A stretch of 64,000 nt of DNA from Eubacterium sp. AF36-5BH (GTDB lineage: Bacteria; Bacillota; Clostridia; Lachnospirales; Lachnospiraceae), in contig NZ_QTVG01000002.1 of NCBI RefSeq assembly GCF_003460505.1, positions 1 to 64,000 on the forward strand. Reading direction: 5' to 3'. This document shows positions 7,965-16,383 of the stretch, in pieces. The notes below the pieces were generated by a model that was not told the DNA's origin, made no database searches, and was given only the letters and a program-made list of their open reading frames with translations. The position numbers and the translations under genes are program-made. Position 1 is the stretch's first letter. The number at the start of each line of letters is the position of its first letter.

Positions 7965-10013
7965 ATGGCTAACATAAGCAGAGTAGGAAAACTAAGCAGG
8001 TTTGCCACACCAGTAGTAGAAAATGGAGTGGGTATAGTAGCAAAGCCAGTGGTTGAATTAGCATACAAATATTTCAAAAGAAAAACATTGGGAAAAGCGA
8101 AGTATTTTAAATGTAATAACCAATCTGAACAAATAGAGAAAATATTATTAGCTTCATCTGCAATGCCAATTATTTTTAAGGATGAAAACTTAACCGGCAA
8201 GGTAGAGTTTAATGAAGATATGGAGCAAATTAAAGATGATTTATCAGGATATTATTGTGATGGTGGAATAAGAGATAATTTACCAATTAGTTGTTTAATA
8301 AAGGATATGGAATGTGATACAAACAAATTTATAGTAGTTCACTTAGATAATGATAGTGGCGAGCATAAGAAAGAAAAGTTTTTGGGAAGTGAAATGGTAC
8401 ATATTTTCCCATCAGTTAAATTTTATGGCTTGCTTTCTACAGTAAATTTTTCAAGAGAAAAAATTAACGATTTAATAGAAATTGGCTATAAAGATGCTAA
8501 GGAGCAGCTGTATGATTATTTTTCAAAAAGAGAGAATCACGTGAAAAATAATAACGATGAATTACATTACGCAAATGGAGAGTTTTACAATAGTATTGCA
8601 GATGTATATGATTCAAAAATTTATGAAAAACCATTGGAATTAGGTGGAGAAATAGTTTCATATATGAAAAATAACAATGAAATAAAATCTATAGAAGATG
8701 AAAATAAAGACATTGTTATAAATAGAGAATATCGAACAGATGAAAATAAATTTGTTGAATTTAATATTTCAAGAGAAACATTAATAAGCAATATTATAGT
8801 AGAAAAAGATTTAGAAAATCAAAAAGAAGTTCTAAAAGTTTACAATGACAAAAATGATAACATGTCAGATTATCAAAATAACATACAGATATTAGCCGGA
8901 AAGGCATTGTCTTTGGCTAAAGACTTAGAAGGAAAAACTATAATAATGAATGATGTCATGCACGACGAAAAAGAGTTCTATTTTGATAAGAAAGATAGAA
9001 ACGAATATTTTTTTAGAAGTTCATTATATGAGTCTTTTGCAGGAAAAGATGAGGCAAAAAGATTAGATAAGGCAAACAGAAAAAAAGGTTTAGAGTATAT
9101 AGCTGTTACTCCTAATGTTGTGGTTTTCAGAGATGAAAATCTGAAAAAAACAGATGAAGTTTATACTGTAAGTTTTGAGTCAGTATATCCATTAACAAAG
9201 TATAAAGATAATAGAAAAGATTTCGCAAATAATATTGAGGATTTTAAACAAAGAGTTAAAGATTCTTTGCAGGTTGCAGCAAGCATGAAATATGAAAATA
9301 TTTTAATTAATGAATGGGGAATTGATGAAGATGGAACAAATGCTGAAGAAGTAGCGTCATGTTTTTATGAAATTCTAATATCAGAAAAGTATGCTGAATT
9401 TTTCAAAAATATTATTTTTAACTTTGAAAATCCAATACAAAACATACCATCTTTCATTCAAAAATTTAAGGAAGTTATTTCAGTTGAACAATATGAAGAA
9501 TATCACTGGCTAATTAACAACTTAAAAACTGAAAAGAAAGAAAAAGTATGTGCTTTTGATGAGAATAGTAAATGGTCAATTTTTTTAGAAAGACCATTTA
9601 AGTTTGAGGGTATAGAATTTAAAAGTGTATTTCAATGTATGCAGTATAAAAAGGCTCTCATTTATGGGGACAAGCTTATCGCTAAATATATATTGAAAAC
9701 AAATGATAAGAAAAAGATGCGACATTATTTCAAAGCAGATGTAGTGTCGACTGTAAAATACAAAAAGCACTGGAATGCAGTAAAGCAGAATATAATGATT
9801 GAATGTTTAAAAGTTCAAATAGAAAATTATCCTGAGTTGAAAGAAGAATTAAAAAGCACAGAAAATACAACAATAATTTTCTGTACTAAGGATGAAAAGA
9901 AGTACGGAATTGTTGCAAAAACTACAGATGAAGATTTGGATAACCAGAAAAAATGGAAGGGAAATAATAAACTGGGATATGCTCTGATGAGCATTAGAGA
10001 TAATTTACAATAG
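7965..10013 (+). CDS. C-terminal part of the fusion: rest of patatin, degenerate PARG-like domain, NADAR domain
   Basis: The reading frame is open from about 7758; 7965 is its first ATG. The order is the patatin remainder with catalytic Asp in YYCDGGIRDNLP, then a region (about 8770-9470) matching the pattern of microbial PARG/DUF2263. That region shows RSSLY, VVVFRDENL, SFESVYPL, LINEWGIDEDG and FKNIIFNFEN in the right order. The GGG and QEE catalytic loops of that family are replaced, so this part may bind but not cleave ADP-ribose. The last about 155 residues are NADAR-like: FEGIEFKSVFQCMQYKKAL, then WNAVKQNIMIECL and WKGNNKLGYALMSIR. NADAR proteins are linked to NAD/ADP-ribose processing and conflict systems. 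A HEPN-like gene follows after 71 bases. The combination suggests a lipid-attacking effector under ADP-ribose control; function is inference. Confidence 0.72.
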   Translation: MANISRVGKLSRFATPVVENGVGIVAKPVVELAYKYFKRKTLGKAKYFKCNNQSEQIEKILLASSAMPIIFKDENLTGKVEFNEDMEQIKDDLSGYYCDGGIRDNLPISCLIKDMECDTNKFIVVHLDNDSGEHKKEKFLGSEMVHIFPSVKFYGLLSTVNFSREKINDLIEIGYKDAKEQLYDYFSKRENHVKNNNDELHYANGEFYNSIADVYDSKIYEKPLELGGEIVSYMKNNNEIKSIEDENKDIVINREYRTDENKFVEFNISRETLISNIIVEKDLENQKEVLKVYNDKNDNMSDYQNNIQILAGKALSLAKDLEGKTIIMNDVMHDEKEFYFDKKDRNEYFFRSSLYESFAGKDEAKRLDKANRKKGLEYIAVTPNVVVFRDENLKKTDEVYTVSFESVYPLTKYKDNRKDFANNIEDFKQRVKDSLQVAASMKYENILINEWGIDEDGTNAEEVASCFYEILISEKYAEFFKNIIFNFENPIQNIPSFIQKFKEVISVEQYEEYHWLINNLKTEKKEKVCAFDENSKWSIFLERPFKFEGIEFKSVFQCMQYKKALIYGDKLIAKYILKTNDKKKMRHYFKADVVSTVKYKKHWNAVKQNIMIECLKVQIENYPELKEELKSTENTTIIFCTKDEKKYGIVAKTTDEDLDNQKKWKGNNKLGYALMSIRDNLQ

Positions 10014-10084
10014 TACCTTATAAAAAACAAAAGCTTTCAGTAAAAATAGAATAAAATAACAAGGAGATAAAAGGAGTTTTATAA

Positions 10085-10792
10085 ATGGACTATGGAATTG
10101 AATTAATGTTAGAAATAGCTGATATGGATATGTATTATGGATTAGGAAATAATTTAAATAGAATAATTAGAATAGAAGATATGGTGAATACAAGATTTGA
10201 TAATGATTATTTTGATTTGTTATCTGCAATGTTAATATATCATCAGATTGTTGAAGAATTAATGAAATCTTTAATTGCTATTGGTAATTTTAATACTAGA
10301 TTAAATTTGTTTCCACAAAAAATGCCTATAAAAATTAAATTTGATAGAGAATTTTATAAATTAGTAAAAGAGTTAGAAGAGGGGGTGGAATTTGAAAATA
10401 AAGAAGAATTTATTTCATTAATTAAAAAATTTAATAGAAATAGAAATATAGTTGCCCATAAAATTATAAGAGATGAAAATTTTGAAACAGAGTATCTTAA
10501 AGAATTAGAAAATACAAAAGATGAATATGAAAAAATTCAGCATATTTATGCGAGTGTTGCTCTTAATTTCTTTAATTATGTTAATAAGAATCTAAATAAA
10601 ATCAGTAGATATATTGATTATAGTAAAAATTATGATGAGGATTTAAAACAATTAGAAAGTAAAGAAATAGAGGATAGATATAGTATAGAAGCAGTAAATT
10701 CAGTAAAAAAAGCTGTTAGGATGTATTTAAATAGCAGAGTTGAAGAAAGGAAGTGTTTGGAAGTTCAAAATAAATATTCATATTTATTTTAA
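10085..10792 (+). CDS. HEPN-like protein (putative RNase or toxin partner)
   Basis: This 235-residue, nearly all-helical, very AT-rich gene has a canonical HEPN signature, R120-N121-x3-H125 (RNIVAH), near the end of a helix. An earlier helix (LLSAMLIYHQIVEELMKSL) supplies the partner helix of the four-helix bundle. HEPN proteins with RNxxxH are often metal-independent RNases in abortive-infection and toxin-antitoxin systems, but some relatives are only structural. A GGAG site precedes the ATG. It follows the patatin-PARG-NADAR gene closely and probably shares its transcript. No MNT-type nucleotidyltransferase antitoxin is adjacent. The base composition is more AT-rich than its neighbours, which fits recent acquisition. 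Confidence 0.6.
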   Translation: MDYGIELMLEIADMDMYYGLGNNLNRIIRIEDMVNTRFDNDYFDLLSAMLIYHQIVEELMKSLIAIGNFNTRLNLFPQKMPIKIKFDREFYKLVKELEEGVEFENKEEFISLIKKFNRNRNIVAHKIIRDENFETEYLKELENTKDEYEKIQHIYASVALNFFNYVNKNLNKISRYIDYSKNYDEDLKQLESKEIEDRYSIEAVNSVKKAVRMYLNSRVEERKCLEVQNKYSYLF

Positions 10793-10898
10793 AAGTTTTT
10801 GCACAAAAGAACCTGCACAAAAAATTTTTTCCCAATGCAATATTTTTCAAAATGTCAACGTTTCATAATTAAATTAAAGAGAAAGGAGAATAACGATT

Positions 10899-11984
10899 AT
10901 GAGAAATTTTAAGAAAAAGTTATTAGTTGGTTCATTAATCATTACGATGGCATTAGGAGGTGTATGTCAGGGAACACCGGTTGGTGCTTATGTAAACTAT
11001 TCCAGTGACACATCTTTTAACAGTGCAGGTGGAAAGAATTTGACAATACATTATGGAACTAAAACAAAATTAGGCAAGTACACCATATCCACCGGAAAGA
11101 ATAAAGATAACAAACTTTGCATTTATTCAAAAAAAGTAGGTAAGAAAAAAGAATGTTTGGGAAGAGTGGTAAATGGAAATCACTACTTTACTTACAAAAA
11201 AAGAGTTTTTTTCTTGGGAAAACAACATGCAACATACAAATATGTTCCAGGTAAGAAGGTTGAGAGAGTAAAGGCAATAAAAAAAATCACTTACATAGCG
11301 GGAATTTATGGGAAGAAGAATTTGATTATTCGTAGTAAGAATGTTTTGAAGGCTTATAATGTTGCAACAGGTAAAATGAAAGTCCTTACAGATAAGTTCC
11401 CAAAGAATGTTTATAATTTTGGCATTTATGGAAATTACGCATACTGCGAAAAGTATGTTAAACATCAGGAAAAATTATATGCGTATAATATGAAAAAAGA
11501 TAAAATGATGTTAACAAGATTGCCAGTAGGAATGTTTATTAAAAACATAAAGATGAATAACAATATATTATATTTTACAGGTAATCAAACTACTGTAAAA
11601 AACGAGAATGGAGAAATAGCAACATATACATCAGATGATTATAGAATTTTCAAGTGGGATTTGAAGAATGAACCTGAAGAAATGATAAGTAATGCACAAA
11701 TTATTAATTTCCATGGTGATAATATGTATTATTTCAATTATAAAGCAGACGAAGAAAATAAGATTCAGGCAAAGACAATCCATGAGTACAACATGAAAAC
11801 CAAAGCTGTGAAAGTAATTAAAACCCCAGAAGAAGTAGATGTTGAATATGCAAGCAAAATTATCAAAAAAGGAAATGTTTTAAAAATATACATTGCGGGT
11901 GAACATTATGATGAAAGTAGAATTTATTCTATAAAAGATGATGGAACCGGTTTTAAATTAGTTAGAACAGAAGAAAAGAAATAA
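10899..11984 (+). CDS. Secreted protein with propeller-like repeats, function unknown
   Basis: The 361-residue product has a signal peptide (residues 1-30, cleaved near VGAYV) and then repeated strands such as YAYNMKKDKMM, RIFKWDLKNE and IHEYNMKTKAVKV. These resemble the DUF5050-type or other beta-propeller repeats found in clostridial surface proteins. It is Lys- and Tyr-rich. A strong AAAGGAG site precedes the ATG. It stands alone, with a bidirectional terminator 150 bases downstream. I cannot name a ligand; a sensory or wall-associated role is possible. Confidence 0.6.
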   Translation: MRNFKKKLLVGSLIITMALGGVCQGTPVGAYVNYSSDTSFNSAGGKNLTIHYGTKTKLGKYTISTGKNKDNKLCIYSKKVGKKKECLGRVVNGNHYFTYKKRVFFLGKQHATYKYVPGKKVERVKAIKKITYIAGIYGKKNLIIRSKNVLKAYNVATGKMKVLTDKFPKNVYNFGIYGNYAYCEKYVKHQEKLYAYNMKKDKMMLTRLPVGMFIKNIKMNNNILYFTGNQTTVKNENGEIATYTSDDYRIFKWDLKNEPEEMISNAQIINFHGDNMYYFNYKADEENKIQAKTIHEYNMKTKAVKVIKTPEEVDVEYASKIIKKGNVLKIYIAGEHYDESRIYSIKDDGTGFKLVRTEEKK

Positions 11985-12135
11985 CTAATGATAAAGGAAA
12001 TAAACTTAAGCGTTTACAATGAAAAAAGAAAAGTCGGTAAAATAAAAAGTGCTTACAAGGATAAAGAAATATAATAAAAGGTGGTCAAAGATAAAAAATA
12101 AAAAGTAATAAAATAAAAGAGAAGAAGGATAAAAC

Positions 12136-12171
12136 AAAACCTCAGTTGATAAAAAAGTCAACTGAGGTTTT
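12136..12171. terminator. Bidirectional terminator between convergent genes
   Basis: AAAACCTCAGTTGA (12136-12149) pairs perfectly over 14 bases with TCAACTGAGGTTTT (12158-12171), giving an A-run on one side and a T-run on the other. It serves the secreted protein gene (+) and probably the NSS transporter (-). Confidence 0.9.
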
Positions 12172-12176
12172 AATGT

Positions 12177-12256
12177 ATGCCCACTTGCGTAAAAAGAAAA
12201 TGTTGCTAAATAGGCACGCACTGGTTGCGTAGAATGTCGCAAGTGACATTCCAGAT
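12177..12256 (+). repeat. Dispersed hairpin repeat, copy B
   Basis: This copy shares a 55-base block with copy A with two differences. It ends in the hairpin GAATGTCGC (12232-12240), AA, GTGACATTC (12243-12251), where the C-to-T change leaves a G-U pair. It directly abuts the 3' end of the NSS transporter gene on the other strand. Confidence 0.75.
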
Positions 12257-12260
12257 TCTT

Positions 12261-13628
12261 TTAAAAGAATTTTGAAATTAACCCATTTACAATAATGAAT
12301 ATAATCGTAATAGGGAGAATCCATTTACAGTAAAAACGAATTTGTTTTGGAATTTTCAAACCTGAGCCTGAATTAACTTCCTTAATATAATTATCCCATC
12401 CCCAACCATATCTGCTTGTGCAGAATAGAGTGTAAATAAGTGAGCCAATTGGAAGGATTAAATTACTTATTAAAAAGTCTTCTAAATCCATAACATTTGT
12501 ATTTTTTCCAAAAGGCATGAATCCTGACCAAACGTTAAAACCAAGAACGCAAGGGATGGAAGTAACAGTTATAATAATTGCATTTATAATTGCAGTTTTC
12601 TTACGTGACCATTTCCAAAGATCCATACATGATGACATAATATTTTCAAAAACGGCAATTACAGTTGAAAATGCTGCGAAAGCCATGAAAATAAAGAAGC
12701 AACTTCCCCATATACGACCACCCGGCATCTTTGCAAAAATATTTGGCAAAGTAACAAATATAAGTTTTGGTCCCTGATCAGGGCTAACACCAAATGCAAA
12801 GCATGTTGGGAAAATAATCAACCCTGACACAATGGCAACAAATGTATCTAATGCAACAATGTTAATTGATTCTCCAAGTAGTGAATGGTCTTTTCCAAGA
12901 TAGCTGCCAAAAATTGTCATAGAGCCCATGCCAATACTAAGTGTGAAAAATGCCTGATTCATTGCAGCTACTATAACATTAATAAGGCCAATCTTTTTAA
13001 TTTGTTCAAAGTCAGGTACCAGATAAAAATACAAGCCCTTGCCGGCACCTTCAAGAAAAATACTGTTAATTGCCAAAACAACCATAATTACCAAAAGGGC
13101 AATCATCATGACTTTGGAAATCTTTTCAACTCCGTTTTGTAATCCAAGTGAACAAACCAGGAAACCTACAATAATAACAAGAGTTGTCCAAAATATCATT
13201 TCCGAAGGAATGGCATTCATATTTGAAAAATGACTTTGAACAGCATTAGTGTCTGCGTTTACAAAGTCACCTTTTGCTGTATCAAAAAAGTATCGTAGCA
13301 TCCAACCGGAAACTGTTGTGTAGAACATCATAAGAATATAGTTACCTGCCATTCCGATGTAACCATGCAGATGCCAATATTGACCTTTTTTCTCAAGAGT
13401 CTTAAAAGCTCTTGAAATACTTTGCTGACTACCACGACCAACTGAAAACTCCATTGTTAAAATAGGAAGCCCTAAAATAACAAGGAATAAGATGTAAAAT
13501 AATACAAAACATCCACCACCATTATTTCCAACAACATAAGGAAAACGCCATACATTTCCAATACCTATGGCACAGCCGGCAGAAATAAGAATGAATCCAA
13601 GTCTGGATTTAAATTTTTCTCTTTCCAT
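12261..13628 (-). CDS. Sodium:neurotransmitter symporter family (NSS/SNF) amino-acid transporter
   Basis: This integral membrane protein should couple Na+ entry to uptake of an amino acid, as in MhsT or LeuT. Helix 1 carries the unwound substrate and sodium site GCAIGIGNVWRFPYVV, followed by NNGGG and the family landmarks LPILTMEFSVGRGSQ and MNQAFFTLSIGMGSM. About eleven or twelve hydrophobic helices are visible. The start at 13628 gives MEREKFKSRLGF, which matches the family N terminus (455 residues). An upstream ATG at 13664 adds 12 residues; neither has a strong ribosome site. The substrate cannot be read from sequence. It is monocistronic. Confidence 0.88.
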   Translation of the reverse strand: MEREKFKSRLGFILISAGCAIGIGNVWRFPYVVGNNGGGCFVLFYILFLVILGLPILTMEFSVGRGSQQSISRAFKTLEKKGQYWHLHGYIGMAGNYILMMFYTTVSGWMLRYFFDTAKGDFVNADTNAVQSHFSNMNAIPSEMIFWTTLVIIVGFLVCSLGLQNGVEKISKVMMIALLVIMVVLAINSIFLEGAGKGLYFYLVPDFEQIKKIGLINVIVAAMNQAFFTLSIGMGSMTIFGSYLGKDHSLLGESINIVALDTFVAIVSGLIIFPTCFAFGVSPDQGPKLIFVTLPNIFAKMPGGRIWGSCFFIFMAFAAFSTVIAVFENIMSSCMDLWKWSRKKTAIINAIIITVTSIPCVLGFNVWSGFMPFGKNTNVMDLEDFLISNLILPIGSLIYTLFCTSRYGWGWDNYIKEVNSGSGLKIPKQIRFYCKWILPITIIFIIVNGLISKFF

Positions 13629-13846
13629 ATACAATCTCAATTCTATTTTTATTACAGCATTCAAAAGTCATATTAAATAAAAAAACTTATTCCAAAATGG
13701 ACGACACTGCAAACAACATCTTAAAGAAATAAGAAGAGTTTGTCAATTTAACGTGTTAGTATTGTAAAGTGATAAGGTTAATACACATTTGCATTAGTGC
13801 AATTACTTAAAAAAATTTTCAATAACAAAAATATTGAAGTGTCAAT

Positions 13847-13881
13847 AGTTGCGTAGAATGTCGCAAGCGACATTATTTGTT
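13847..13881 (+). repeat. Dispersed hairpin repeat, short copy C
   Basis: Only the 3' end of the element is kept: GTTGCGTA, then GAATGTCGC (13856-13864), AA, GCGACATT, followed by ATTTGTT. It lies between the NSS transporter and the mgtE leader, upstream of both. Confidence 0.7.
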
Positions 13882-13981
13882 ATTATAGTATAAGTGCAAA
13901 AATGTAAATTGAAAAAGATTGAAAAAAAGAAATTATAGTGCTAAACTGAACACGTTAAAAAAACAAACGGAGGTGATATTC

Positions 13982-14071
13982 ATGGATAGTTGCGATAGTA
14001 TTAGGTCGAGAAATGATTGTGGTATTATATTAGTGAAACAGTTAATGTGGCTGTCTGTGAAATATCAGTAG
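13982..14071 (+). CDS. Putative 29-residue leader peptide upstream of mgtE
   Basis: An ATG follows a perfect ribosome site, GGAGGTGAT (13969-13977). It opens a short frame beginning MDSCDSIRSRND and ending LSVKYQ. The frame closes 30 bases before a terminator-like hairpin that itself precedes mgtE. A strong ribosome site on a tiny ORF followed by a terminator is the classic layout of a leader-peptide attenuator. I recognise no homologue. It may equally be a decayed gene start. Confidence 0.5.
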   Translation: MDSCDSIRSRNDCGIILVKQLMWLSVKYQ

Positions 14072-14100
14072 CCATGTTTAATTAATATGTCTTTTTATAA

Positions 14101-14168
14101 GCACCACAGTATGGACCTTATATCACAACAGGTAACTATAGGTTCCACGTTATGTGGTGTATTTTTTA
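14101..14168 (+). promoter_or_regulatory. Attenuator-like terminator hairpin in the mgtE leader
   Basis: CACCACA (14102-14108) pairs with TGTGGTG (14153-14159) and the inner TGGACCT pairs with AGGTTCCA with one bulge; TATTTTTT follows. The hairpin lies 37 bases before the mgtE start and after the leader ORF, so it could stop transcription before mgtE unless alternative pairing forms. The conserved core of the M-box magnesium riboswitch is not present. Confidence 0.6.
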
Positions 14169-14204
14169 TGCACTGGCATAAAAAGAGAATATAAGGAGGC
14201 ATAG

Positions 14205-15599
14205 ATGAGAACAAATAAATTTGTAAAGAAAAATTATGTAAATGAATTATTAGCAATAATTAAAGGCAATTTTACTGAAAATGAATTAAAAAAGAAAATA
14301 GCAAATTACCATGAGAAAGATATTGCAGATGCATTAACACATTTAACAGAACAGGAAAGAAAACGTGTATATGGAATATTAGGGGCTAAGAATGTTGCTG
14401 AAATTTTCACATATATTGATGATGTGGAAAAATATTTTGGCGAGTTGTCTTTAGAAAAAGCTGTAAAAGTTGTTTCTTTTATGGATTCTGACGAGGCGGT
14501 TGATTTAATTGAAAGTCTTGATAAGGACAAAAGAGAAGAGTTAGTAAATAATTTACAGGGTAGCCTTAAGATAGATATTAAGAAGATTTTATCTTACGAT
14601 GAAGAAGAGATAGGTAGCTACATGACTACTAATTACATTTGTATTCATAATGACTTAACCATAGGCAAGGCAATGAAAGAGCTTATAAAACAGGCTGGAG
14701 ATAATGATAATATTTCTACAATTTATGTGGTAGATGAAAATAATAAATATTTTGGAGCTATTGACTTAAAAGATATAATTCTTGCAAGAGAAAATGACGA
14801 ATTGATTGGAATAATCAGTCAGTCATATCCTTATGTTTTAGAGTACGACAAAATAGATGATTGTATGGATAAGATTCTTGAATATTCAGAAGACTCCATA
14901 CCGGTGTTAATGGAAAATGGCGAAATTGTTGGAGCAATTACTTCAGAAGATATTGTAGAATTAGTGGATGATGAAATGGGTGAGGATTATGCCAAGTTAG
15001 GTGGTCTTACAGCAGAGGAAGATTTAAAAGAACCACTTTTAGAGAGCAGCAAAAAAAGATTGCCATGGCTTGTAATCTTACTTTTTTTAGGAATGGCAGT
15101 TTCTTCGGTTGTGGGAATGTTTGAAACAGTTGTGGCAATTTTGCCAATAGTAATCTGCTTTCAATCATTAGTTTTAGATATGGCTGGAAATGTGGGTACG
15201 CAGTCATTGGCAGTAACAATTCGAGTATTGATGGATGAAAAATTAACCGGTAAAGAAAAGTTAATGCTATTAATAAAAGAGGTAAAAGTCGGTTTATTAA
15301 ACGGTATGATTTTAGGAATCATGGCACTATTCTTCTTAGGAATTTATATTCACATATTCAAAGGCTATACATTTGGAAATGCGTTCCTGATTTCAGGCTG
15401 TGTAGGAATTTCATTATTAGTTGCAATGGTAATTTCAAGTATGGTTGGAACAGTAATCCCAATGTTCTTTAGCAAAATAAAAATTGATCCGGCAGTTGCA
15501 TCCGGTCCATTAATTACAACAGTAAATGACCTTGTGGCAGTAGTAACATACTATGGACTTGCACTTGTATTCCTTATTAATATTTTCGGATTAGCATAA
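14205..15599 (+). CDS. mgtE: Magnesium transporter MgtE
   Basis: The 464-residue protein is a full-length MgtE channel. It has the superhelical N domain (about 15-130, with ADALTHLTEQERKRVY and AVKVVSFMDSDEAVDLI), a CBS-domain pair (about 135-255, MTTNYICIHNDLTIGKAM and GAITSEDIVELVDDE), and the plug. Five membrane helices occupy about 285-464. The conserved pore segment AGNVGTQSLAVTIR and the late PLITTVNDLVAV are present. It lets Mg2+ in and closes when the cytosolic domains bind Mg2+. AAGGAGG precedes the ATG. The leader ORF and hairpin upstream suggest expression control by attenuation. Confidence 0.95.
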   Translation: MRTNKFVKKNYVNELLAIIKGNFTENELKKKIANYHEKDIADALTHLTEQERKRVYGILGAKNVAEIFTYIDDVEKYFGELSLEKAVKVVSFMDSDEAVDLIESLDKDKREELVNNLQGSLKIDIKKILSYDEEEIGSYMTTNYICIHNDLTIGKAMKELIKQAGDNDNISTIYVVDENNKYFGAIDLKDIILARENDELIGIISQSYPYVLEYDKIDDCMDKILEYSEDSIPVLMENGEIVGAITSEDIVELVDDEMGEDYAKLGGLTAEEDLKEPLLESSKKRLPWLVILLFLGMAVSSVVGMFETVVAILPIVICFQSLVLDMAGNVGTQSLAVTIRVLMDEKLTGKEKLMLLIKEVKVGLLNGMILGIMALFFLGIYIHIFKGYTFGNAFLISGCVGISLLVAMVISSMVGTVIPMFFSKIKIDPAVASGPLITTVNDLVAVVTYYGLALVFLINIFGLA

Positions 15600-15612
15600 A
15601 TATAAAAATATT

Positions 15613-15681
15613 ACGTCTTAGCGTGATATATTCTTTTTCTGTACAACCAGATAAAAGGGAATATCACACTAGGACGTTTTT
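15613..15681 (+). terminator. Terminator of mgtE
   Basis: ACGTCTTAGCGTGATAT pairs with ATATCACACTAGGACGT with few mismatches, ending at 15676 and followed by TTTTTATTT. It lies immediately after the mgtE stop. Confidence 0.85.
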
Positions 15682-15682
15682 A

Positions 15683-15816
15683 TTTAATAAGAAATCACTT
15701 CGGAATTTCTTATTAAATAAAAAGCGTTCCACTAGGGATGCATATTTGCACGAAAGGAAAATGTTTATAACGGGTACGTGCTTGGTGCGTAGAATGTCGT
15801 AAGCGACATTCTTTGC
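15683..15816 (+). repeat. Dispersed hairpin repeat, full-length copy D
   Basis: This is the longest copy. It starts with a perfect 13-base stem, TTTAATAAGAAAT (15683-15695) with ATTTCTTATTAAA (15705-15717). A middle block beginning GCGTTCCACTAGGGATGCA follows, and it ends with GAATGTCGT (15792-15800), AA, GCGACATTC (15803-15811) and TTTG. It lies between the mgtE terminator and the next gene. Confidence 0.72.
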
Positions 15817-15884
15817 TATATGGAATAAGCTGGGATGGTGTGGTAAAATAAATAGCAAGAAAATTAATTTGTGAAAGGACAAAA

Positions 15885-16358
15885 ATGAGTAATACATTTA
15901 TCGCACAGGGAGCACATGTGATTGGCAAGGTGACAATAGGGGAGAATGTAGGTATATGGTACAATGCAGTTGTGCGTGGTGATATGGAAGAAATAATAAT
16001 TGGTGACAATAGCAATATTCAAGACAATTGCACACTGCATACTGGTGAAGGTTTTCATATTGAAATCGGAAAAGGTGTTACAGTTGGGCATAACGCAATT
16101 GTTCATGGTGCTATTGTGGGTGATAACACTGTTGTTGGAATGGGAAGTATTTTACTTAATGGAGCTAAAGTTGGAAAGAACTGTATTATAGGAGCAGGTG
16201 CATTGGTTACGGGAAAAATGAACATTCCTGACAATTCTATGGCTCTTGGGAGTCCGGCAAGAGTTGTTAGAAAACTTACAGATGCTGAAATTGAATCAAA
16301 CAAGAAAAATGCAGAAGAGTATGTTAAGTTAATGAAGGCAAGCAAAGAGTTGAAGTAA
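15885..16358 (+). CDS. Gamma-carbonic-anhydrase-like hexapeptide-repeat protein
   Basis: The 157-residue protein is a left-handed beta-helix built of hexapeptide turns (IGKVTIGENVGIWYNAVVRGD onward) with a C-terminal helix. The three metal-binding His of the gamma class are apparent in CTLHTG and VGHNAIVHG, and the family's RGD is present, so it may bind zinc or iron. Many such proteins (YrdA/PaaY type) have weak or unknown activity. It begins with AAAGGAC upstream. A second, decayed copy of its C-terminal 36 residues lies at 28949-29059. The Nudix gene follows after 25 bases and may be cotranscribed. Confidence 0.85.
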   Translation: MSNTFIAQGAHVIGKVTIGENVGIWYNAVVRGDMEEIIIGDNSNIQDNCTLHTGEGFHIEIGKGVTVGHNAIVHGAIVGDNTVVGMGSILLNGAKVGKNCIIGAGALVTGKMNIPDNSMALGSPARVVRKLTDAEIESNKKNAEEYVKLMKASKELK

Positions 16359-16383
16359 TGCATACAAACAAGGAGTAAAATCT

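Noticed and set aside
13900..14204. M-box magnesium riboswitch upstream of mgtE
   Set aside because: The conserved M-box core segments are absent; only a leader ORF and terminator are seen.
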